Shown piece by piece: positions 21,879-31,407 of a DNA stretch of 64,000 nt (positions are counted from its first letter, which is position 1; every line of letters starts with the position of its first letter). The DNA is from Lineus longissimus (Eukaryota; Nemertea; Pilidiophora; Heteronemertea; Lineidae), in contig NC_088312.1 in NCBI RefSeq assembly GCF_910592395.1, positions 2,108,001-2,172,000 on the forward strand. The letters run 5' to 3'. The position numbers were made by a program, and so were the translations under genes. Under the pieces are notes generated by a model. That model worked only from the letters and a program-made list of their open reading frames with translations, searched no databases and had not been told where the DNA came from.

Positions 21879-22135
21879 CTAACGATACGCCGATAGGCCC
21901 TGCTTGACTTTGGGTGCGAGTCTGTTGATGTAGCATGATGTTGCTAATCTGGCGGATGCGACTCATGGTGCGGTAGTTTTGGCATAAGCGCAGGTTGCCC
22001 TTCTTAGGTAGTAGGATGATGATGGGGATTGCGTCCATTGTTCTCAAATCTTTTGGCAAAGTGTGGTTATGACCTTCACCATTGCAGGATTACTATGTTT
22101 CAGGAGTTCACTGAAGGGTGATTTCCCTCCTTTTT
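21879..22135 (-). pseudogene. Decayed LINE (non-LTR) reverse-transcriptase fragment
   Basis: On the minus strand, in order but in different frames: ELLKHSNPAMVKVITTLCQK (ending 22047), then IILLPKKGNLRLCQNYRTMS (about 22015-21955), then INRLAPKVKQGLSA (21929-21888). These match the fingers/palm region of LINE reverse transcriptases (PKKGNLxLCxNYRxIS ... NRL). At least two frameshifts and stops separate them, so this is a dead remnant. It lies between the 3' end of the second Bcl-2 gene and the CCDC83 5' end. The clade is not determined. Confidence 0.85.
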
Positions 22136-22214
22136 TCGACCTCCCGAGGTATAGGTTCTGGTCGTCACTGCTGTCTTCTGAATGCGTTGGCAGGTTATTG
22201 TTGAGTATAAGTTT
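22044..22214 (-). other. Alternative terminal exon overlapping the LINE remnant
   Basis: A strong acceptor (ATTTTTCTTCTTCTCCAG, exon from 22214) opens a phase 0 frame of 56 codons ending at TGA 22046-22044. It would replace DVVNKAIDYKII with a longer tail. Its second half is reverse-transcriptase derived (ELLKHSNPAMVKVITTLCQK), so it is either a splice decoy or an exonised transposon tail. I prefer the 22994-22956 exon because it restores the D-x-V after the BH2 glycines. Confidence 0.3.
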
Positions 22215-22955
22215 CTGGAGAAGAAGAAAAATATTTCGATGTCCTTTCCGAGTCACCATATGCAAGATGCCAGACAATAAATGATAAAGAAAAACAACGT
22301 TTTTAAGGAGCGTGTTTTTTTACAATGCCATGTGATTTAATGATAATACTATAATATAGGCCTATACATGTATGCAGGATGATGAAGGGACGGGAAGCAC
22401 AGTCAAAACCAGTTTTATTGTGATAAGAAGGTGATATTCGGATATTGGTTTATTCCTTCGTTTGGCATTATGTTTTGACTAGGGGCTTACACCCCGTGCG
22501 GGGACGGCCGATCTCCCGAACTCAGAAGTCAAACCGAACCATCCAGATTACGTCATAACTCAAAGACTACAGATACTGCACCAAAACATTATTGCAGGCG
22601 TCCCGTTTCTGTTAGAAATGTGGGGAATGTCTAAATAAGGACAATGATATCTGAAGTAGACGCAATATCAATATGCCAGGGTTGAAAATTCGATCCAACC
22701 AAAAATTTCCCAACTTATCGCCGGCATCCGCAGCATATCGACTGATTTTTACAGATTGCATGACAAAGTCACAATATCATGATATGGACGTCCATGACAA
22801 TGCGGTCTTGGATATGTATAAAGATATGCAAATAATTTCTCGTGGTGTATTGGTCTTTTGATTGGTAATCCGATGATGTCCAATTTCGAATGCCCTTGTC
22901 CAACTCTTATGATGTCTGGGCGTTACGTACAGCCTGGGTCTGGAAAGTCAAATGA

Positions 22956-24888
22956 TTAGATGATTTTATAGTCAATTGCCTTATTTACAACATCCTGAGG
23001 TTGAGGTGTTTTTTTTACTCCTTCGATATTACAAAAAAATATCGAGAGGTGGAGTATGAATATAAAAAAGCACTGGTTATCTGATAGCAGGTTCAATTTA
23101 CAACAATGTTCATGCGCGAATACGAAGTGAGAATCCGCGAATCTGATTGGCTGATGCAATTGCAAGTTACATGAGCATGTCCCAGTTGGCGAAATGTTGA
23201 CGCTCACTTACGATAACATTTTCTTAAAATGCAGCCGAAGATATTGGCAATATGAAAGCCAAGAAAGAAACATAGTCCCAACTCACCATGCCCCCCTCGC
23301 TCGCAATCCAGTCGCCATATCTTTCGGATACGAAGTTCTCTGCATTCTCACGGAATTCGCCAACTGCTTCGTGGGCCATTCTGCACAGGCGTATAAGGCC
23401 GCCGGTTACTTGATATACTTGGGCGACTTGTCTGAGATTAGGATCATGACTGTTGACATGTTTCTCCATATACTCGTTGAATTTCTTGGTATCTACGAGC
23501 TGTTTGATATCATCAAACCTTATCTGAAATGAAAGGAATACCTTTAAGATATTATCAAATGTTCTAAATGGGATACCTGAGTCTGGGTTTTCATTTCAAA
23601 AACGGCAACCATCTTCAAAGCAGACATGTTATTCAAGTGTTACACAAATAACCCAGAGTTCCGGTCATACGACTGGATAATGGCTGTCATATTTGAACCG
23701 TACTTCTCTTGAGAACACGGATGTGCTCGCCATCCGTCCTGAGAATTAATGGGGACGGCATTTCATTGAGTTTGTGGCTACTTACATCAGTTAAACTGAA
23801 ACGCCTCGTCTTCGTCTCAGACCTGGGATAGCCACCTATAAAAAAAACCAACAATATTTCAGTAAACCTCAGGCGAAAACAGCTGCAGATATTGACATCA
23901 TAGGTCGACCGAACCAAATCCGAATAATTGGGTTGGGGCCGGGGCAAAATCTACTTCACATCTCGAGAAACTATGTGCCGATGAGATAACAAAACTCGAC
24001 AGGTCTCTCCAGCATTACGGTGGATAAATTATGACACACAATGTTGGCCTTCCAGCCATATGGGCGGCAAACCAAGACAACCGCGGTCAGAAAAGCATCG
24101 AGTTCTCTCTCTTACCAGTGTTGTATTCTTCTGCTATATGCCGCAACGCAGACGCGATTTCAATGGTTGCTCTTTCTTGATCTGGATCTAGTCTACCGGC
24201 CGGTATTCCGTCAACACTATCTGAAATACATTGAACGTTGTCGTTACCATGGAGGTATTATTCAGAATATTAATAATATTACTAATAATACCTCCATGTC
24301 ATTACTAAAGTACAACATATTGTATGTAGGCCTACATTAAACACAGGAAATGTACATACAACAATAATGTAGTGAGGCCTCTTACTTAGACTTGCAGTAA
24401 TTTATGAAGGAAATGTTTTTTGTGATCGTAACATAGTTAGGGAGTGTACCACGCGGACAAGTGATCGGGAGTCTCGGAACTCGGGAATACGAGATGCTCG
24501 ATTGGGACCTCGAAGTTCAGGGGTGACACTGCGAAATGGGGAAAATGCACGAAATGTGGCAGGCATTTGTTACAAAAAGTTGGAAATGACAATTTTTGAC
24601 ACTCAGCTGGCAGGACTCACGGAAGATTAGCTTTTGACCACGGCTGTACGTAGAAGCATGATTGCACACGGAATGTGCAGTCGTTGTCAACGAGTTTTAT
24701 ATCCAACTTTTTATGAAAACGCCTTGCCTACCCGCTTCCAAGCTGTGTTCCTCGCTGTCGCTGACCCCATCAGCGACAACATCTGACGGACATCTTCCAC
24801 GTGTCAAAACCACGTCGTCTTGTTCTTGCTGTTGAAGGAATTTGTCGAAGACAAGAGAGATCTCCTTCCGAACAGCTTTGGTCGCCAT
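22956..24888 (-). CDS. Compact Bcl-2 family protein, Bcl-G-like paralogue of gene 1
   Basis: Five exons on the minus strand: 24888-24732, 24220-24116, 23835-23786, 23523-23287 and a proposed last exon 22994-22956, total 195 aa. The N-terminus (AVRKEISLVFDKFL, residues 5-18) is BH4-like and aligns with the same helix in gene 1. The second exon encodes a BH3-like helix, EIASALRHIAEEYN (73-86). The fourth encodes the Bcl-2 core (KFNEYMEKHVNSHDPNLRQV) and a BH2 motif DWIASEGGM (175-183). The last exon adds DVVNKAIDYKII, so the BH2 reads GGM|D against GGWD in gene 1. Intron phases for BH3, linker and core (1-1, 1-0, 0) are the same as in gene 1, strong evidence of paralogy. There is no NWGR and no membrane anchor. 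The BH2 tryptophan is replaced by Met. An alternative last exon is 22214-22044. The start ATG has a fair context, and the gene is divergent from PDE3. Confidence 0.82.
23287..23523 (-). CDS. Bcl-2 core exon of the compact Bcl-G-like gene
   Basis: 237 bp, phase 0 on both sides. The acceptor is TTTCATTTCAG and the donor GGCATG|GTGAGT. It carries the MEKHVNSHDPNLRQVAQVYQ helix, a BH1-position segment (VTGGLIRLCRMAHEAV) lacking NWGR, and BH2 up to EGGM, where the intron falls. It corresponds to 13015-13269 of gene 1. Confidence 0.88.
24116..24220 (-). CDS. BH3 exon of the compact Bcl-G-like gene
   Basis: 105 bp, phase 1 on both sides. The acceptor is ATGTATTTCAG and the donor CACTG|GTAAGA. It encodes SVDGIPAGRLDPDQER, then the BH3-like helix with L78, I81, A82, E83 in the LxxIAE pattern also found in gene 1. 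Skipping this exon preserves the frame. Confidence 0.85.
24248..24298. repeat. Perfect hairpin just upstream of the BH3-exon acceptor
   Basis: CATGGAGGTATTATT (24248-24262) pairs perfectly with AATAATACCTCCATG (24284-24298), and the loop contains AATATTAATAATATT, itself able to fold. On the minus-strand transcript it ends 27 bases before the acceptor of the BH3 exon (24220), where the branch point would normally be. Confidence 0.85.
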
Positions 24889-27433
24889 GCTGAGGCTCGT
24901 CGATCTCTATATGTACGAAATGTACTTTCCTGAAACTATCAAAAATTTGATCGCATCAAATGGTGGATCAGACAACAGGATTAAGTTAGTTTCGAATTGA
25001 GGACCAAATAACTATAAAAGTTAATGATGGTTTATCTCAAGCATTTATCATCTGTTGTTTATCTGGGAAAACCAATCGGAAGTACCAAATATACTACAGA
25101 AGGGGGCCCATCTGAATTTGATTGGGTAATGCAAAGCTGAAAAACGGACGGGGTCTTGTATATTGATCACGAGCCAGGAAGATGGTCCGTGCTCGAAGTC
25201 ACCGACAGGGGTCTATCGCCTGTCTCACAGCAAATCGAGTATATATTACTCAAATAGCTATCCGGTATTAGCCGGCTTTCAGTTTCACTTAACTCCTTTT
25301 CTTTCATCTAATGAAAATGTCATGAGATGACATTTTCCTTTTTACATGGAGGCTAAAGTATGTCGTTCTACTCTAAGGTGAAACTGATAATGGTGAGCGA
25401 ACATAGCTTAACCCCAGATAACCCCTGATTTACTCAGGAGCCAGAGGAGAGGATACTTTTCTGTTGCCTACCTTTTTCCTGTGTGGCCCAACAGCTATAG
25501 TATACCGTATAATCCCGACCGTAAGTATGCCTTTTATCAGCACATCTTGAAGCCTATCATAGACTTACGCGAATGATATATAAATGGGCCAGACTAAATA
25601 GGCCAAAGTCATCGGCTGACAGACACCGTCGAAGACAGGGAAGTACGTGTATATCATATGGCGAATAGAAAGAATATATTTCTAGGAATTTGAATTCCTT
25701 TTACCCGTTAATACGTTAGTACAAACGTATAAAATGTACATGTATTACGAAACTGGAAATCTTCAGAATTTCAAGTTAAGTTCAATATGGCATAGTGAAA
25801 AATCAGCTTTTGATATCGTCTGCTTTAGATGGATTACTGAAGGCTTTGTTCACACCAGATCAGGACATAGGCACAACCATGGCAAACAAACAGAAACAAA
25901 GACAAAAACGCTCATATTCTGTGGACAATCTGAAAATGAAACTTTTATTTACCAGCAAAAAACACAAAGTATTATTACAGTGGTATACAGTATATGATAT
26001 AATGAGGCTTTTTATACATAATGTACAAATTAAAACTACATGGACATTGACTCGTTGAAGGTTAAGCTCAGGGAAACACTGAAAAATCCAGCCTACACCT
26101 TATTTTACCAAAATTTCTACAACTGCCCAAGTGAACTAACTTGGAACCCTCATCAACATCGAAAACTTGTCGAATTAATTTTGTTAGCTATCAGTGGTGT
26201 TTAGCGTCGAATGAAACTCTCCTCAATAAACTCTCCACAACGTGTCAGTACAAAATATGCGACGAAGTAAACAGCGTTTGCCGGTGTGCAAGGGATAGTA
26301 GTCCTAGGGCTGATAGTCCGTGTAACAATAGCCTGCATTGCTAAATGTTTTGGTAAGGGTTAGCGGTACAATAGATCATGCTGCTTAATTGATCAAATAC
26401 AATGCTACCGGACTATGACTCCAGGGGGACTATATCCGCTGTCACAGGGACTACTATAGTTATTGTCCTCACTAATAGGTGGCAGCATAGACATTTGACC
26501 TGCAACGTATCTGTAACGTAATTGAGGTCAAACCTTGGGAGTATGCCGAGAGAATATGCATTGCATATTATAACTACCAATTCTTTGCTGGATGTGCCAT
26601 GCCCTTTACTATGCGTTCTCTGTCTGATGTAGATGTGTACTCTCCCAACGTAGTGCTCCATGTTTCTACAGGGTGGGCCTTGTCTCCACCCTAAGGAAAA
26701 ATGTGTCTCATTTTCACATGGTGAATACCTGATCGTTTTCATAAAGGGATTGCTTGAAATCAGAACACCAGCCCTGAAGAGACAGATACTACTACAACCA
26801 TATACCATAACATGCTGCCACAACCAGACCTGATGTGATACAGCATATGCTGTCACAACCAAACCTGATGAGATTGCAGATGATGGCACAACCATGACCT
26901 GACGAGATTGCAGATACTGTCACAACCAGACCTGATGAGATAACAAATGCTGTTACACCCAGAGCCAAGGGCAGCACGAGCAGATCCACACCTGATAGGC
27001 TTAATCCATCTCAAAGCAAACCAAGGAACGAGCTCGATAGCAAGGATTACTTCGGAGCAATCCTCAAACGTTCTTGTTTTGAAACATACTGAACCTATAA
27101 TGTGACCAGGCCAATAAGAAGGATAGAGCCCGCGCATATGCCATTCGTTAAAAATTTTGAATCCGTAATTAAATTTGAATACTTTCAATTGCGTAAATTA
27201 CGAACTACATAGGCCTACTGAATATAATTTTCAGCATTGCCTTTGTGTAGACAGATATACAAATACTATAGATACCAATTTTCAACAAATTCGTATTTAT
27301 AATAGTTGCACTACGGCATTGTGTATTTGTGTATTTCTATTAACTGGACCACAGGTAATTACGAACGGTGTAGCCTCCCCTTTAAACCAGGAGTGCAAAT
27401 TACCCAGAATTCCCCAAGCACGAAAGACCAAAG
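24889..27433. other. Divergent intergenic interval between the compact Bcl-2 gene and PDE3
   Basis: It holds the 5' flanks of both genes. I see no clear TATA box or exon. There is an 11-bp perfect hairpin (GAAAATGTCAT/ATGACATTTTC, about 25313-25337) and a tandem array of ~34-bp units at 26811-26962. The 160-codon minus-strand frame 26413-26895 runs through that array and looks spurious. Confidence 0.6.
26811..26962. repeat. ~34-bp tandem repeat, four to five units, upstream of PDE3
   Basis: CACAACC marks unit starts at 26819, 26854, 26887 and 26921, each followed by AGACCTGATGAGATTGCAGAT or a close variant; a fifth, diverged unit follows. It is about 470-620 bp upstream of the PDE3 start codon. 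Confidence 0.8.
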
Positions 27434-28243
27434 ATGGCTATGCATGGCAGGTCTAGTAGCCGAGGCTCCAGAAATGAGGGCGAAAAAGACACGGAGACGC
27501 AAGAAAACAATGGATATGTTCAGATTTTTGTGAAGCCATTGGAACAGCGAAAATACAGTATGGTTTTGAGTTGGATCGGCCTCTCTAGTACAAAGATGTC
27601 GGCCCAACAGTGCTGGGTGATGTATGGCTGTAGTGCTTTGCTCTTCAGTCTGCTACTGTATCATCTCATTCAATGCGATTTGGGGTTTGTGTTTGAAAAA
27701 TTCTGTGGCCTAACAATGCCCATCTGTAGCATTTTGTGTGGGTACTACTGGATTGCCCTGTATTTACGTAAAACATGGAGCACGACCAGTGTTTACTTTT
27801 TATTCTGTTCCTGTTTTGTGGGCGAGTTTATTGGTCAGTGTTTTTTCAGTGGTTTAGAGGAGGACTACATTTCACAACCTTTAGTGGTGTTCTCAGTGTT
27901 GGCATCTGTCAGTGTGGCGAGTGTTTTCTCGAGCCTCGAAACCACCCAGAGCTCAATCGTCATCATTTTTGTCAGCTTTACACGATTCCTGGCATGCGTT
28001 ACACTGACAGACCTACCCCAGGTCCTGCGACCTCTTGCCGTTTACTTCAGTGGAATCGGAGGGGTTATAGCAGCCAAGTATATGGAGACAGTTTTCAAAC
28101 CCCCAATCAATAATTTCATGACACAGGATGGAAAAATACCAGTGATTAAACGTCGGCGTTCAAGTTCTTCAAGCGCCCATGGATTCTCGTCAACACGGCC
28201 TGGACGGCGGACGTCTCTCCCTGCGCTCATACAGAAAAGTCAG
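27434..28243 (+). CDS. PDE3: cGMP-inhibited phosphodiesterase 3, first coding exon (N-terminal membrane region)
   Basis: 270 codons from ATG (context AAAGATGG) to a phase 0 donor (AGTCAG|GTAAAT). A hydrophilic start is followed by six hydrophobic segments at about residues 61-80, 91-111, 118-138, 147-166, 173-193 and 198-218, the membrane-association region of PDE3. Then comes LRPLAVYFSGIGGVIAAKYM, matching human PDE3A RPYLAYLAGVLGILLARYV in pattern, and IPVIKRRRSSSSS (235-247) with RRTSLP (258-263), matching PDE3A IPVFKRRRRSSS and RRTSLP, which carry PKA/Akt sites. Vertebrate PDE3 likewise has a large first exon followed by a very long intron. The enzyme hydrolyses cAMP (and cGMP) at membranes. 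The catalytic HD domain is not in this window. Another ATG two codons downstream is possible. I cannot say whether it corresponds to PDE3A or PDE3B; most invertebrates have one gene. Confidence 0.93.
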
Positions 28244-28299
28244 GTAAATATTACTTGCTTCTAATCATTGTCTGTATCATTGCCTTTTTCTTTTAACAG

Positions 28300-28377
28300 G
28301 GTGGATGGAAAATCCCAAATACAGGTAAACCTCCCTTAGCGGACACCTCTCTTACAAAGGACAACCTCTCTATTTAA
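28300..28377 (+). other. Possible alternative short exon truncating PDE3
   Basis: Directly after the PDE3 donor is a 56-bp stretch with a branch-like CTAAT and a strong acceptor (TTTTTCTTTTAACAG|). The following frame is phase 0 and gives 25 residues starting GGWKIPNTGKPP and then TAA. Splicing here would yield the membrane region without the catalytic domain. The downstream part looks like an interspersed repeat, so the exon may be a decoy. Confidence 0.3.
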
Positions 28378-28490
28378 GAGCACTAGTTTTGGGCCCATGT
28401 TGTTTCATTTAATATGACCTCTCTAATCAGAACACCTCTCTATTCAGGACAGCACTTGTCAGTCCCGAGTGCCCATCAATGATTCTATAA
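28317..28490. repeat. Interspersed-repeat-like sequence
   Basis: Near-repeated phrases (GGACACCTCTCTTACAAAGG, GACCTCTCTAATCAG, GAACACCTCTCTATTCAGG) in a short stretch suggest a repeat-derived sequence. No terminal repeats were seen and the class is unknown. Confidence 0.4.
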
Positions 28491-31390
28491 TGGAAACATT
28501 TGCCTGTGTACAATTGCAAGAAGATCAATCGCTCAGAAACAGCTGTACATTCACCACACTCTCTTAGTTTCTTCCAGATCACTATTTGTATTTGTCAATG
28601 CATCATACATTTTATACTCAGTATAATTTATAGTATATCAATTACATACATGGTATTATTTTCAATATATATGTCAACATCACCTTTCCTTTATTGTACA
28701 TATTGTACATATTGTATTGATTGGAATAATCACCTTGGGTATCTTGTGTAAGACTTGGTCATACTGGCCTGAATCTGGATACATGTACAATGACCAGAAA
28801 ACATTCGAAAGGATTCTGAAAACATTGTTTTCTTAACATCGCTATTTTGTCTGTCATCATGTCATACATAGCTTGTGAGGAGAACGAGTGAACGTACCAG
28901 TAACAAAAGTTGGAAGGCCATACTTAAAGTGATACTATGATGTGATTTATAACTTTGTGGAAATATGTCCGTTTTTAATTGTTGATCACAAATGTAAAGC
29001 TCAAATTTTCCATTTTTGATTAGATTTATCATAAAATCGCTGAATGTAAACCACCGCGACCGCGAAAATGTTCATGTTGTGACGTCATCAACGAAAATGG
29101 CATCGAAGCGAGCCGTCGGGGCGGGATTAAACCATTAATTTCTAGAAAATGTGCATTTCGATTTGAAAACCTTACCAATTTATGAGAAAGTGACGTAGTC
29201 ATTTGTCAAAAACAGCTAAAACATTATATGGTGAAATTTGACACGAGTTACCCTTTAAAGTCAAAGCATAAAAAAGTAACTCTTTCATGTTAAAATTGCT
29301 CAGTATTTCAACTGAGTTCCATTACAGACTTGAATACATCAGATATAGTACTCTTCTTAGGTAACCAATCCAGGGTTGGTAAATTATATAAAGTGACATG
29401 AATTGTGTGAATCACAAATCGTGCTATTACAATATCGAAATAAGAACGTGTGAAAAATGTACCGTATTTGGTGCTAATCATCAATCAACATGATCAATAA
29501 AATTAAATCCTCACCTCAAGTATGCATAACCCTTTTTTTAGTGCTCAAGCCTATTATTTTCACAATTTTTATGAGATTTTGATGAACATCATGTAAAGTT
29601 AGCATGAAACAAAGTTCCTCTTTTCCATATTGATTTGATAAATACTTTATTTTAAGTCTCTTTGAAGTCAATGATGAAAGTGGACCAAGGGCCATTGATT
29701 AATTGATTTTCATAATGTCTGAAAAAGATGTGATTTGATTTTAACTGTGAAGTGTATAGAATGGGATATAATTCACAAATTAACAATACCACAATGGCAA
29801 TTTAAAACATATTTAAATCACATACCAAATACCTCTCATCTTGGTGTCCTTTGCCCACTAACACAACGATTTCAATTTGAAACAGCCAGTTTTCTTCTAT
29901 AGGTCTCTGTATAATGGACTTTTGGTAAAAGGCCAATTTTATGTCAAGATATCAAACAGGATTATTGAATTGTATTGTGAGACATGTTTAGATCAGCTTG
30001 AATTGCTTGTTATTCTTGAGTTAGGCCCATTAGGATCATAACATGCCTATTCAGGTCTTTGTCAATGGTGTTTGTAACTTCTATTATCAGCCATAAGTTA
30101 AAAGAATGCCACATCATGGCAGACATGATGTTATTCGGTTGGAAATTTGACACAGGTCCTCTTGGCAACCTCTTCATTTGTGATGTGTTGTTACCAGTCA
30201 AACTTTCTGGTACTGGTCTAAAATCCCTTCTCGTCACAGCTTTCGACTACTGTGTGTACTACATGTTCATTACTCTGTCATATATGTCATTTGACAGATT
30301 CCTTCAGGGATGTTCTCCTTTCAGTAAAAAAGTGTCATCCTCATCAATAGACAGTGCTGATATCACCTTCATATAAGCTTACATAATCAGTAAACTAAGC
30401 GCACATCATGTGTTCACTGCAGTATACATGTCGCATATGTGTCCTACACAGAAGGTGGTTGTGCAATGATATATTTCTTGTATGACAGATAAACTGATTT
30501 GTATTGTGCTGTTGGTCATTATCATACATAGAATATGAAGCTTTTCTTTATATTCAAATGTCAGGGGACGTCATATCCTTTTGTGATGATATTAATAACG
30601 GACAATAATGCGTCAGTTTTATCAAGTCAAGTAAAGTGATAAGGTGGCTTCAATGGTGATGAGAGAGAATTGTACATGTACATGTTTAGATCAGCATATC
30701 ATAGCTGAAGGAGATGCTTTCTTCTCAGTGCTGTGTGCTGAAAGTGAAACCATGAGATATGCATATTTGTCAAAAAATACAGGCTGTGCCTGAATGTAAC
30801 CGAATGGTTTGTAAAAGTGGGAAAACTCACAATTGAATGGAATATTGCACAAATTGATGGATGGGACATGTCTATTCTATTCAGCCTCTCATCCAATTTT
30901 GAAAAGCACCTGTCGCTGTTGTTTAGGATGATATTGAATTGCTTAAGCATAGTGTTTCAAGTCACTTTGAACAAGTATTGTGCAATGATATTGTGTGGCT
31001 CTCTCACTTCAGTCTAGGCTCGTATTCTGGAACACAGGCCCTGATATTGTCGTCCACAGATTGACGTCACTAAGTGCTGTTGCAACGCACTATCAATTAA
31101 GTTGTTCATGTCCCATAATTGACATGTAATGGCATTTTGTTGACGTCATTTGAAATCCCTAATGGGGTCACTGGGTTACTGCTCAATTGATCAAATGATT
31201 TTAATCAGTTGGGCATATACTTGGGACAATAAGGAGTGAGCATATTGTACATGTATGTAGTATACTTACAAAACATTTTATGTTGCTGCCGGATAAATCT
31301 GGTTGGAAAGCTGACAGATACCAATCTTGGTCTCCAATATTTGGGCAACGGCAAGAGTTCTGATCATGAGTTCAGATAACTTTAGCAGTG

Positions 31391-31407
31391 AACACTCTCA
31401 GGTAAGC
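31391..31407 (+). promoter_or_regulatory. Weak candidate recursive-splice site
   Basis: AACACTCTCAG|GTAAGC joins an acceptor and a donor at 31401|31402 in the sense direction of the PDE3 intron. The pyrimidine tract is short. Confidence 0.2.

Noticed and set aside
26413-26895. 160-codon minus-strand frame
   Set aside because: Its N-terminal part is the translated 34-bp satellite and the rest has no protein character.
30059-30376. Candidate PDE3 second exon (105-codon plus-strand frame)
   Set aside because: No resemblance to the PDE3 linker or catalytic blocks, and no acceptor in the right phase.
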